A stretch of 64,000 bases of DNA from Branchinecta lynchi (Eukaryota; Arthropoda; Branchiopoda; Anostraca; Branchinectidae). The notes beneath the pieces were generated by a model that searched no databases, was not told where the DNA came from, and saw only the letters and a program-made list of their open reading frames with translations. Below, piece by piece: positions 45,543 through 57,020 of the stretch (positions are counted from its first letter, which is position 1; each line of letters begins with the position of its first letter). The stretch is taken from NCBI GenBank assembly GCA_023053575.1, contig JAKZAP010000010.1, positions 17,854,628 to 17,918,627 on the forward strand, in the 5' to 3' direction. The translations under genes were made by a program, and so were the position numbers.

Positions 45543-45735
45543 ATGAATGAATGAATATATTTAACAGCGAGTTGGCCGTATAGACGACATCATGGTTACA
45601 ATAAATTTTACACCACTCAATACTTGATCTTTATATAATTAATACACTCTTTAAAAATTGGCATATTTTAAGCATCTTAGCTTAATTTTTGTTTCAGAAC
45701 ATCGTGGAACTTGATAGTATACCGATTAAGAAGAT
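45543..45735 (-). repeat. LINE 3' end with (TTCA)n tail
   Basis: A short (AATG)n tract then ATATTTAACAGCGAGTTGGCC and downstream sequence, resembling the tail arrangement at 28897 and 15379 on -. Confidence 0.3.
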
Positions 45736-45748
45736 GTCTCCTGGGTTT

Positions 45749-45860
45749 ATTCAAACAATGTTTACAACGGATACGTCAGCTATGATTCTTCATCAGCGAT
45801 ATTTCGGCCCTTCTTGGCAAGGGTCCTCGTCAGGCTGTCAATCCTCTGGCTGTCAAACAT
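45749..45860 (-). mobile_element. Single arm of the hammerhead-like family
   Basis: ATTCAAACAATGTTTACAAC, then TTCATCAGCGATATTTCGGC and CCTCGTCAGGCTGTC. On - it gives CTGACGA, a stem GGACCCTT/AAGGGCC with loop GCCAAG, and GAAA: the cleanest stem II in the window (an A bulge instead of a mismatch). The stem III/cleavage side is the inverted-end version, not the CAGCGG version, so a full ribozyme is not evident here. Confidence 0.5.
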
Positions 45861-45899
45861 CTAATCAACTTCAAATACAAATTTAACTTAGAACAAATT

Positions 45900-46500
45900 T
45901 TCAGGTTCCATCGAATTCAGGGCGAACAATAGGTCAAGGTAAAAAATGATTGTCACATACGGATTCAGCATCACTTCTTACCCCTAATTCGGATTTCTAA
46001 TCAACTACAAATAAAACATTTACTTTTAACAGATTTTCCAGCTTTGGTCGGATTCCGGACGAACTACTTGCCCGGGTATAAATGATTTTCACACAAGTTT
46101 TCAGCAAGTCTTCTTACCCCTAAATCGAACATCTAATCAACATCAAATACAAATTTTACTTTTAACAAACTTTCCGATTTTTGCCAGATTTCGGACGAAC
46201 CATTTGTCCGGCGAAAAAATGGTTTTCATCATCATGTTCAGCATGTTTTCTTACTCCATGATCGATTATCATATTAGCTGTTTCAAAATATTTTGTTTGC
46301 CCCTTAATTTTAGCCCCCTCCCCCACCCCTAAATGTAGGGCTACAAAGCCCATCTACGAACTTGACCTGCCCGATGACCTAAATTTTCCTCACACCAAGT
46401 TTCATCAAAATATCTCATTTCCTTCGAGAGTTATCGTGCTGACAGACGGACAACTTTTGCGATGTCATACGTATCCCAAAAATACAGAACGTTAGTGGAG
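45900..46500 (-). repeat. Family B repeat
   Basis: Inverted relative to 56215. On +, units with CGGACGAACTACTTGCCCG are followed by GGGCTACAAAGCCCATCTAC, CACCAAGTTTCATCAAAATA and TCGAGAGTTATCGTGCTGAC. It ends near TATCCCAAAAATACAGAACG. Confidence 0.6.
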
Positions 46501-49040
46501 ACAAAGAATAAATAGCCATATTTACCGGCGAGGGTGTCTTAAGGGGTCGAGTAGGGAGAAATTAAGCATGGTTACGGGACCTGGCGACAACTAGAAGTCA
46601 ACAGTGTTCTAATTGACAACAACACACATTCCCGTTTACTTTTATGTCGTCAAAGTCCTTCTCAAATATGAAATATCCTTCCGAAACATCTTTTTTTAAA
46701 TAATCATCCGAGCTATAAAACGCAGCATGTTCTTTGCCCGTTTTACCCGTCTCCTGATCAGATTTTTGGGACGATTAGATTTGTCCAAATTTTTTTCTAG
46801 TTTCACCCACTTCCAGCCGAACTATCCATCAACAAGTGACAATAGTGACAATAGTCTACCTTGTTTAATTGCTTTCTTTGGACATAAAACACATTTTGAA
46901 TGAGAGTTTGGCGGGACGAGAGGAGTAAGTACTGTCAATATTTTTTTGTGAAACCTGTACTGCCTCCTTGACTCCCTCTGCTCCCTTGACTAAGCTCTAC
47001 AGTGTTGTGGCCTTGCCTCATTTACTGGCTCCATTTTCTCTTCTGGACTCTAGGGATGAGGAAGAGTAAATGCATCACTCTTACTTGAAACAATGTTTTC
47101 ATGAAATTGTTCAGAAATGCAGTTTCCCGAAAATGCCAAAACTTGCCCCGTGAAATTAGCGATTTTCTTGTTGGAGCTTGTTGATTCTATCCAGGCTCCT
47201 CGCTCTGCAAAGCGGAAGTTGGTCGCAAAATAATTGAATACTTCGCGCTCCGTGGTTAAAAAGTGAGAGAAACCGATCAAAGTGGAAAGGAGTCCAAAAC
47301 ACAGTATAGAAGTGTCGACCTAAACTCAAATCCAATACGGAACACACATATTTAACTTCTGAGGCACATAGTTTGGAAGGAGTCATCGTCGGACTTTGAA
47401 CCTTCTAGCGAAGTTTGCTCTTCATGATTGACACACTCGGCTCAGCCAAAAAAGTAAGCTCTAGGTTAATCAGACACTGTTGTTTGGTTGTTGTTGTTTG
47501 ATTGTTGTAACACTGTTGTAAATCAAACAGTGGCGAAGGGTCTGTACTTTATAATTCCACTTGGGAGCTAGGCATAACAGAAAGTACGGAAGAAGTAAGA
47601 GGGGTCCTTTAAATAGTTGTTTTTCAAATTTGCAAAGTTTCTTTTTCAACTTCCTAGTTGGTCTCGCAACCGCGACACTTAATTCAGAAGTACTCCATCG
47701 TAGACCTATTCTAAGTGTTCATGTTCTTTCCGTTAAAATCAGGAATAGGGACGGTGTTCCCCTGGATGAATATCCGTTTCTGTTCTGATTTTGTATCAAA
47801 GTTAATAGTCCCGTTCTTTTCGTTGTTGTCTTTCTTGTCTTTTTCCCATACTCCATCTTTTTCTCCTTGTGTTGTGGATGGGGAATAAAATATTTCATGC
47901 ATTCATAAACTAAATAAACTTCTGCACAATATTGCACCAACAGCTAGAACAGTTTTCAGCAGTGCGAACATTTTTGTTTTCGTTTAGACTATTTCATTTC
48001 TTGTGATATCGGCGTAACACATCTCGTGAACGAATACCGTCGCCGAATGAAATGAAATGGAAAGTCGGTTGAGGGAAAGTAGCGACATGACATTTTTTGA
48101 ATGTGAATAGATTTCTTTTGATTTCCCCGCTGCAGCTCGTCCCGGAATGGAATGTGAAACGAGAATGAATTTCCGAAAGTTCTTCCTGTCCAACTTCAGC
48201 CTCTGCCTCTTCTTTTAGCTATTTGGTTTAAACTTGATTGATTGAAAAAAAAAAAAAGTGTGCCGACTGAAGAGAAAGGGTGTATCCGGTCAGCATCGTT
48301 AACAGGGGAGGTTTTTTTTTCAGTCAGAGTAAGGATTAACCCCTTCAGTATATTGATAATGATAATTTGGTTTAACAATGTCCAGTACGCTGAGACATCA
48401 GACGCCTGAAGTGTCAACAAAATAAAAAAGAAAAAAATGACCACGCGATATTTTTTTTAAACCACAGAGGCTCGATCCTTACCACTTTCTAGCAGTAGGC
48501 TAAGCCGAAATTCAAGTTCTAGGAAAAATAAACGGGACAGAACTAATGTATAGAAATAAAGCTGTTCGCAAGGCTTGGTCGTTGAAACCTTGTTCGTAAG
48601 GCTTGAACCGGCTTCAAATGCGGCACAGGCTCAGATTTCTAGCAATACAGACGTATTTGAGAAATCGGTCCGTTTTGTATCCAAATGCGTCTGCATTGCT
48701 AGAAATCTTTTCAAGCTCAAAACGTGCGTACAATACAGTCGGATTTCAAAATACGCTCGGATTTTACGAAGTGTTTAAACCCACCATGAAGGGGTAGACG
48801 AATTCTGGAGGGGAAAAATCAGGGGGTAAGATATGCAACAATTCGAATAAGATACGCACAGAACTGCTAAATCCTTTCGTTGTTTCTGTGCGTATTAAAA
48901 TTATTATCATCATCACGTATTTTTTTTATTTTTCATCACGTATTTTTGCACTAATGTAGCAGTATTTCGGCCGTTGTATCGCCTTGATTCGGCCGTGTTG
49001 ATACATCAAATAATCTGTTTATTGGTTGTCATCGGTCATA
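46501..49040. other. Raptor intron 3, no gene recognised
   Basis: About 2.5 kb without recognised exons or the main repeat families. Several short frames here are not splice-bounded and match nothing known to me. Confidence 0.35.
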
Positions 49041-49045
49041 GAATA

Positions 49046-49440
49046 GAATAGAATAGAATTTATTGCACAAAAAGCCTGAGGCCATGGCAACAGAGACAAA
49101 TGACAATGATTACAAAGAAAAAGACAATGATTCGTAGCCAGCGTGGGCTTAACTGGTTACATACATTTTATAGTTGACTTCGCTAAACTTCATATTTCTT
49201 CCGATATATTGGTCCGAAACATCAATATACTTAAAGCGATCTACCGCTTGAATAAATTCTGCCGACGGATCCGTTTAGCGCGATCGAATATGATTCGTTG
49301 TCAGCTTAGCCTGAGGAATATTTATATACTATTCATGGCGTCTTATCTGAATAGTCCTTCCGTAGTTACGAAGATCAGTAACAGAGTTTCCGATCCCTGT
49401 CTACTGTCTAGTACTGGCATTCTTCCAGAGTCCCGTCCTG
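49046..49440 (-). repeat. LINE 3' end with (ATTCT)n tail
   Basis: (GAATA)n at 49040-49058 followed by TTTATTGCACAAAAAGCC. On - this is a polyadenylation-like AATAAA followed by an ATTCT tail, a common LINE 3' end. The body to about 49440 has no clear RT residues. Confidence 0.45.
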
Positions 49441-49559
49441 GATGATAGATACAACAAAAGAGCCCGTGGGCCAGACACAAGAAACTAATCAAAAATCAAA
49501 ATAAAAAAATCTGGCATTCCCCTGGGTTCCGTCCTAGATGACGTCATAACAAACAAGAC

Positions 49560-50110
49560 CAAAGGTTTCGATGGGATCCCAAAACTTTAATATTCGATAC
49601 AGAAAATTGGGTTTTGTCTTTGCCAGATGCAGTCTTCGCCAAACTCCTTGAATATTTGTACTGTTAAAATTTACAAACATGTTAAGGCCAAATAGCTACA
49701 GTTTCAGTGTCTCTTCTTACCCCTAAATCTGTCGTCTAATCAACTTCGAATAAAACTTTTACTTTTAACAAACTTCCCGGGTGAACTACTTGTCCGATGA
49801 TAAAATGGTTTTCACCATCGTGTTCAGCATGTCTTCTTATTCCATAATCGACTATCAGAGTATCTGTTTAAAAATATTTCGTTTTCCCATTAATTTAAAC
49901 CCCCTCCCCCACCCCTAAGTGCAGGGCTACTGAGCCCACTTACGAACTCAACCTTACTCTTGACCCAAAGAATCCTAACAATCAAAACATCTCGTTCCCT
50001 TCGAGAGTTACAATGCGCACATACGGACAGACGGGCAGACAGATAGATGGACATACGGACAACTTCTGCGATGTCATAGGTATCCCGCCACTTACGTTTT
50101 GGGATCTGAA
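49560..50110 (-). repeat. Family B repeat, short copy
   Basis: On + it begins ACCAAAGGTTTCGATGGGAT (the inverted family B end) and closes with GCAGGGCTACTGAGCCC, TTCGAGAGTTACAATGCG, a GACAGACGGGCAGACAG tract and ATAGGTATCCCGCC. Fewer internal units than at 61040. Confidence 0.55.
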
Positions 50111-50208
50111 AAAGTACGATGGGCCATAGTCAGAAACCTTTCAAACGATCAATACAAAAAAAAAATCGTCCGTATCTGAAGGCCAGTCAGGAATTCTTTG
50201 AATAAAAC

Positions 50209-52113
50209 AAGAGCTATGAGCACATATGGCACTTCTTACGATTAGGTGGTGCGAGAAACGAGAGAGTAGATGAGGACGTCATGAAATACCCCCTTCAACC
50301 CCCCTAGGATCGGACCTAGAAATAGGAAATCTTGTTTCGTTTGAGTCGGAGCATTTCCGGCATCGCTTCGGATCAGCTAGGGCGGTTGTCTACCTTTTAA
50401 GTTTAGATCCACTCGTGTGCTAGAAGTTGTCACATTATTTCTGGTACCCCCCCCCCCCCCAACAGCCCTACCGCGGCCGAATCTGGTGCAGACACATCTA
50501 AGGATCATCTAAAGCATCTTCTTATACCACCTATCAATCGAATCTGATCATTTTTCGGAAATTCCGGGACACCTACCAACCGTGCTCGGATCCGGTCCAG
50601 ACCCTTAAATATGCCATCTAAGGGACACGATCTGTCTACTTTCAATTCTCTATCTTCAATCCATTTATCTTCAAACTCTATTTTCAATGATTCCAATTAC
50701 TCGACTCGTTTGATTTCTGTGCGAGCCACAAGATTTTTGGGACTCCCCCTCCAGCTCCCCCCCCCCAACTGTGGCCGAATATGTCTCGGACACATACACT
50801 TCTCATCTCTAACATCTCCTGTTCCTGTTCATCAAGTTTACCTGGAATTGGAGCATATCTGCAAGTTTCTGTTTCCCGGTTCACCCTTCTCCCACCGGGG
50901 TCGGATCCGGTTCAGATGACAATAAGAAATCTAAGCCGCACAAACTCGATACTTTCCAATTTCCATCTCATTCGGCCCATTCGTTTGGTTTTTGTGCATG
51001 TCACAAAGTTTTCGGACTCCTCCCCCATCCAACTCCCCCAACCATGGCTGCATGGGGTTCTGACACATGTTTTGCAAATAATTCATCAATTCTTATCACC
51101 CATAAAGTCTCACTTGAATCGAACCATCTGTTCGCAACCTACGGAAGTCCTTAACTCCCTGAAAAATGGTCGGATCCAGGAACGGAAGTCTTTCTAGGGC
51201 ATTGTGTCAAATAAGTCTATTTGGTCGAGTCACTAATATGCCTGCCAAGTTTTATCGTCCTTACCAGATCTGAAAGTATCCCAACTCGCGATCATCATAA
51301 TTCCGGGAAACCCCTCCAAATCCCACCAAAGAGCCTCGATATGCTCTGGTTCTAATACTTATGCTTGTTCTTCCCACCAAATTCCATCCCAGTGACTTTA
51401 CGCTAAGCGTTTCACACAAATTCCGTTGCCCCCTTCCAACCCCCCCCCCAAATAAAGGATTCAGTCCGCACTTGACGTGGAACATCTGAGACGATAGCTC
51501 ATTCTACTTGCCAAGTTTCATTCAAATCCGATCGCCCATTCAAAAGATTCTCAAGCTAGTCTGTTCGGTTCCCTCAAATTCCTGCCGAGTTTCATCATTC
51601 TAGTATATCCGGAAGTACCAAACTCGTGGGATCACCAGCCCCCCCCCCCACAAGTCCCCCCTACAGTGCCCGAATCCGGTTCGGTTATGTCAGTGATGTA
51701 TCCAGCACTTGTGCTTGTTCTTCCCACCAAGTTTCATCTCGATCCCTCCACTCTAAGCGTTTTCCAATATTTCCGGTCCCCCCTCCAACTCCCCCCCCCC
51801 AAGTCACCGGATCCGGTTGGGATTTGAAGTCGGTTGCCGAGACACGAGGTCTTCCCAAAATACTAAGTTTCATTAAGATCCGATCACCTATTCAAAAGTT
51901 ATAAATACCTCAAGATTCCGGATTCCCCCTCTCCCCCCCAAGATGTTTGGATCCAGAAGTGACTATTTCCAAGTTAAGTCCCTGATACGGCTGTCAAGTT
52001 TGATCGTCCTAGCTTATGTGGAAGTACGCTAACTAGCAAAATCCGCACCGGTCGACAGACCGACGGACGGACGTACGTTCCGATTTCTATATGACACTTG
52101 GCCGAAGGGCCAA
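50209..52113 (+). mobile_element. Family A element
   Basis: The 5' end is ACAAGAGCTATGAGCACAT and ATATGGCACTTC at 50210-50237. A first block of diverged units with CGGCCGAATCTGG-type words and C runs (50440-51100) matches the 5' part of the 42000-42840 copy. Two to three typical three-part units follow (51190-51990). The 3' end is CGATTTCTATATGACACTTG with the TTGGCC/GGCCAA hairpin at 52092-52107. Non-coding. Lies in Raptor intron 3 in the sense direction. Confidence 0.7.
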
Positions 52114-52332
52114 ACATATACACATATTAATTTTTGATTCCCTCGTTCGTCAAACCCTTTCTCGCTTAAAACTATCTCTAACTAGAAATTCAAATAAACC
52201 TTATCAGACAAGAATTAATATTTGATTGATCGAGATTTTCTCTTCCAAACTCAGTAATTCGAAATTGTAATATTTACACTTCTAATTTAGATGTTTTATA
52301 GTCAATCCAAACAACTAAACTTAAACTTGGAA

Positions 52333-52581
52333 CTATGGTATTATGTTGAGAATTTGAGATAAGTTATTTTGTTGTTTGTTGATACTCTTGATGACATTCT
52401 CTCCTTGTCGATGCAAAATCTCGCCGGGTAGGTAGCGGAAGAAAGGCAGAAGTGGTGTCACACCTGCTGCCAAAGATCGCGGTGATTGATTGACACAGGA
52501 TTTGAGTCGTTGACTTTGAATCGTACGGACACGCTTACTCCTTCTTCCTGAGGATCGCCGGCGTGTTTTCGTCTTAGTCAT
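52333..52581 (-). pseudogene. Short conserved ORF, copy 2 (MTK...RRSSGRRSK type)
   Basis: An 82-residue frame starting MTKTKTRRRSSGRRSKRVR, then RLKSCVNQSPRSLAAGVTPL and LPFFRYLPGE. The first 49 residues align with 43356-43505; that copy stops where this one continues. Protein-level similarity is kept over the whole shared stretch, with scattered replacements. Family unknown; best read as the start of a repeated element's ORF. Confidence 0.4.
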
Positions 52582-52802
52582 ATAGAGTATTAGGATAGTC
52601 TTCGGAAGGTTGACTATGCTCCCAGTTTATCTGGTTTTTGAAGATACTATACCGGGGGAGTTGTGAGTATTCGGTCCAGGATCTTTCCTTGGACTGATAT
52701 TACTTTTTGCAGTTCTTGTTATCTTTTTTTTTCGCTGGAGGGGTCACCAGTTGCTGACTAGAGAACACGTATACTTCAATTAGTATGAATGGCATGTACT
52801 GA

Positions 52803-53290
52803 ATTCAAGGTTCAAGGTTATCTTTATTTGCAAAAAAAGTCTATCATTATCACTTTCCGCTGCTGAGAGCAGAGTTCGAGCGCACACAGAAAAAATAAAT
52901 AAGACCAAATTAACTTAAACATGAATAATCATACCCAATAACATTCATCCGCTATATAATCATACAGCTAACCGAGAGCAAGGCCAAGGCACATTCACAA
53001 TTAAACAAAAACAAATATATAAATAATAATTAAAATTAAACAAGGATGGGAACGTCGATAGACTTTATATAAATAACAAAAGAAGAGACAACCGGAAAGT
53101 GAGAATCACTTACCTAACTTCTGAAATTCTCAATCAGCATTCTTCTAAGCCGTGATTTTATAGCAGCTATTCTACCGTTAAATCCATAATTAACTTCACA
53201 CTCTCCCAGTGAAGAGGAATGAGATACCGAAGACAGAACCTGGACCTTTCAGTAACAACCTTGTTTCAATCTGAGACGAATCAGAAAGAC
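52803..53290 (-). pseudogene. LINE 3' fragment with (TTGAACC)n tail
   Basis: AATTCAAGGTTCAAGGTTATC at the left gives a TTGAACC tail on -. Upstream on -, a frame reads CEVNYGFNGRIAAIKSRLRR and MLIENFRS before a stop, like the last residues of a LINE ORF2. The boundary on the right is approximate. Confidence 0.4.
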
Positions 53291-53799
53291 ACAACAGATT
53301 CATTGATGAAAAAAAAAAAATTAGCTGTGTTAGTTCAAGAAGTCTTCCCATTTATCTTCTCAGCCGGGCTGCGGATTTATTATTAAAAAGAACCTGATTT
53401 ATTATTACAACCTGAGCCTGTAGAAAAATCATAGATTTGCAGAGATACACGACATTTTTCAAACATGCTTTTCGTTATTTTGTTTTTATTTGCGTGTCGT
53501 CGAATCGGTTTTCTGGCTTTGATTATTTGTCGTTTTGTGGCCGCATCGCTCTCTAGTTGGCATTGTTTTTTTTAAGTTAAGTTTAAGTTTTTTTTCGCTG
53601 ATTTTCCCGTAAATGCAACCGGAATACCCGAAATTATATTTATTCCTCGCTTAATATCTTAGGAGGATAGGGAGCTGATCAAGAAATACCAGAGAATTTT
53701 GTTTTCAGTACTGTTTTTTTGTGGGTTTATTGCCTGAAATTTAAAATAATTACTATATTTGGCTTAGAATAATAACCATAATGGTTATACCTCTTGCAG

Positions 53800-53859
53800 G
53801 TACGTCCTGCAGAATTCGTCGCAACTCGTCCCAAAGATCACACTGGATATTATCGACAA
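53800..53859 (+). CDS. RPTOR: Raptor, fourth visible coding exon (60 nt)
   Basis: The first base completes the Trp codon left by exon 3 (TG|G). The exon then encodes YVLQNSSQLVPKITLDIID and two bases of the next codon (AA|). Vertebrate Raptor reads RWFCMQKCVSLVPGVTLDLIEK here, so length, phase and key residues (LVP.ITLD.I) agree. The acceptor ACCTCTTGCAG ends at 53799 and the donor GTAAGT begins at 53860. Intron 3 is 13.8 kb. The next expected segment (IPGRLNDRRTPLGELNW region) was not found before 64000, so the gene continues past the window. Confidence 0.92.
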
Positions 53860-54829
53860 GTAAGTAATTTTCATTCTACCAAAGAATTATCTTTCCTTCT
53901 AACCCGCATTTCGACCCGGAAAATATAATCCTCTTTCCGAGAGTCCTGGATAAGCCGTTTTCAGTGCCAGCACGGAGTAATTCTTCCCCTTTCCTTATTC
54001 TCATCTTCATTAGTCTGGGGAAAAATAGAGCTGAAGATATTTATTGTGTCACTCTGTTCCACACTTGTGCAGACTAGTTTTTAACCAGGAGTTATTAACA
54101 GAGAAAGTTAAATCAATGGCAGTGGTGGTAAAAGAAAATCAGAAAGAAAATGTTACGAATAAGTATGCAGAAATACAACGTTTTTTAATCATTTTACGAA
54201 CCCTTATCTATCGCCTGTTTTTTTCTGAGGAATTATCAGTCTAAGTATTTCAATGGTTATACTGTCAAGAACCCTACATGGGAACTCAGAAGGGCAGTGA
54301 TATCAGTTTAGCTTGGACATTATTTTAGGAACTCTTGTATTAAAATAATTAGTTGTAAATATTCAGTTTGTAAATAACGTTATCAGTATATTCAAGTTTA
54401 ATGAGGGTTATAAGTTCAAGTTCAGTAAGGGTCACTGAAAATATTAAGTAGTTTCGGGAATATGTTAAATAAAATGTAAATAAGTGCCCGTGCTTTAGTG
54501 CAACTTGTGATTTGGATTTGAGTTAGTATCCAGACTTAATAGCGTATAGTGAAAATAAAGTAGTGTTAGTCTGTCAAAGTTTATTTGACAGGAACATTAC
54601 GTTAATTACCTTAATTCACACTTCGGAGCAAATAAGGTCCGTGATGGATCTGTTATCATCTGTTATGATCCGCTTCCGGTTGCTTTTCTGGTTGGATGGT
54701 CTCAAGAGGACTTATAAAATTCCATTTGACTGCACTTTAAAACAGTTTGACACCCCCGCCATAGTGACGCCCCTGATGACGTATAGGGGTAAATAAACAC
54801 ATATACTGAATCCATATAAATTAACACGA
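53860..54829. other. Raptor intron 4 start; solo hAT-like end
   Basis: No further exon seen. Near 54763-54776 GTGACGCCCCTG is the inverted CAGGGGCGTCAC terminus of the CAGRGGCG MITEs, without a visible partner. Confidence 0.4.
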
Positions 54830-55390
54830 TGCTCCGGAGACTTGGAATACTAACCAGACTCACGAGATCCTATTGCACGTATGTACGCCCTGCAACGGAA
54901 TACTCGTGTCTTGTTTAGCATGCAATATTATCCTTGGGCAAGATTATTCCACATATGGTGATAGCCTCACAAAACTTAGTCTTCCCACTTTGGCGTGCCG
55001 TAGACACAAGCTCACCATGGATTTTGGATATCTCACAGATCAGTTCTACCTGATTATCAATCGCCCAGCCCCAACCGGCCAATCACTAGACTAAAAACTG
55101 AAAACAAAAATCGGCTTCAAATTACCCCGCCCCTAGTAAATTCTCACCATTCTCATCATTCGCACCTTATTTTATTTCTCATTTTAACTCTTGATACTTT
55201 ATTATATTATTTCCCATTTTAACTCTTGTTGTGTGACCTGTATTATGCTATGTAGGCCTATTCATTATTATCTTATACTGTATATTGTACGTCACTGCTT
55301 TGACATGTATTACGTCATTACGATCCTCTGCTAGCCATATTATGTTGTGCCATTACGGAAATAAAGAATATATTTATTTGTTTATTTATA
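54830..55390 (+). pseudogene. LINE ORF2 C-terminal fragment with A/T-rich 3' end
   Basis: Near 54858 a + frame reads LTRSYCTYVRPATEYSCLV then a stop in place of W, then HAI. This is the 'YVRPVLEYA.PVWH' signature at the end of CR1/L2/Jockey-like ORF2. A shifted frame (54873-55094) continues with YGDSLTKLSLPTLACRRHKL, also typical. It ends after GGAAATAAAGAATATATTTA near 55380. A different subfamily from the 28897 element. Confidence 0.6.
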
Positions 55391-56214
55391 TCTGAACTTG
55401 GTTTTCTCAGAAGACTAGTCATTGGCCTTAGTATGTTTCTAAATTTCAATAGTAAAAATATTCAAGGAGTCTGGCGAAGACCGGAGCCTTGTTTTTGTTG
55501 CAATAGTGCTGCCGCATCGCTGCTGCACCACTTCTTCGCTTTTGCACAATATGCGTTTTTGGTTTCACTTTCTTCTTGGTTGAAGCGGCAGCGATGCAGG
55601 ACCTTGCAGGGAAGCACGAACTTGGTCGGTGAGCATGTCCGTGATTCTCGAGAAGCGCTGCCGTCTTCCTTGGAAGCACTGCAGCACACAAACGGATGTA
55701 GAAAGAATCAGTCCGGAATCGGCCGAGAAGTGGACCTGCAGCATGCAACGAAAACGAGGCTCGGATGTCTAAACGTTCTGAATCAAATATTACATTTTGG
55801 GCTCCTGCAGGAACCGTCCGTATTGTTCTTTCTGGGAATTTGAATTGAGAAGCAACTGAACGTCGGTCAGGGGAACTGGAACGATACGCTCTTCTGTGAG
55901 CGTCTAATGTCCTATTTTGGCTACTCTTTTCTCTCTACATAGACTGTACAATATCCTTTGCATTTTCTGTGGCCCCTGCGTGGCCGTCTTTCTAATTGAC
56001 TAAGTCTTGGGATCCCATTATTCTGGCCTTTGTCTTTTGGCGTCCTTCCGGTATTCTGATGTCCTCTAGTCCACTCATCCTGAAAGTGATATAAAGAAAT
56101 GATAGCCAGGGGCTGGCAATTGCTTTTGAGGGTGTACATACCCTTCGTAAAGCTGTTTGTGTTAGTATTATTTTAATGTTCATTAGCGGGGGGGGGGGGG
56201 GGGGGTATATATAA
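55391..56214. other. No gene recognised
   Basis: Contains a family B-end-like phrase (AATAGTAAAAATATTCAAGG, AGTCTGGCGAAGAC) at 55448-55480, then unassigned sequence. A run of about 18 G occurs at 56189-56206, just before family B. Confidence 0.35.
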
Positions 56215-57020
56215 CGCAAAAGTTTTCGTCTGTCAGCGCGATAATTCTCGAAGGGAATGAGATATTTTGATGAAACTTGGTGATATGTTCGTAGATGGGC
56301 TCTGTAGCCCTACGTTTAGGGGTGGGGGTTCAAATTAAGGGGCAAACAAAATATTTATAAACACCTAATGTGATGGTCAACAATGGGGTAAGAAAACATG
56401 CCGAACACGATGATGAAACCATTTTCTCACCGGACAATTAGTTCATCCGGAATCCGGGAAAAACCGGAAAGTTGGTTAAGATAGATTTATTTGAAGTTGA
56501 TTAGATGTTTGATAAGGGGGTAATAAGACATGCTGAACACTATGATGAAAACCATTTTCTCGCAAGACCACTTTCGCCGGCAATCCAAGGTGTTTAGATG
56601 ACAGATGTAGGGCTAAGAAAAGGCGCTGAGTCTGTATATGACGATCATTTTTTACCCGGACATATGATTCGTCCGGAATCTGGTTAAAACCGGAAATTTT
56701 TTATAAGTTACGGTTTTGTTTGAAGTTGATTAGATGTTCTTTATAGGGATAAGAAGATAAGCTGAATTCGTTTGTGATTGTTCTTTTTTTGCTGGACAGG
56801 TAGTTCGCTCGGAATTCGGCCGAAACCGAAAATTTGACAGAAGTAAACCAGGAAGTTCCGGTCAGTTTGGTCAAAATAGATATGGCTTATAGATATTGAA
56901 CTTGGTTTTCTCAGGTGATTAGCGTGGCGAAGACTGGATCTAGCGAAGACAAGACCTAATTGTCTTGATCAAATATTACATTTTTGGAATCCCATCGAAA
57001 CCTTAGGTCTTGTTATACAG
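56215..57020 (+). repeat. Family B repeat
   Basis: TCTCGAAGGGAATGAGATAT, TTTTGATGAAACTTGGTG and GATGGGCTCTGTAGCCCTAC, then several units with CCGGACAATTAGTTCATCCGG. Ends with ATCCCATCGAAACCTTAGGT. The 5' leader with the CCGT microsatellite is missing here. Confidence 0.6.

Noticed and set aside
55446..55843. Overlapping 100- and 136-residue frames on both strands
   Set aside because: No known domain and no splice-site support; not part of Raptor by sequence. They look like chance open frames in a GC-richer patch.
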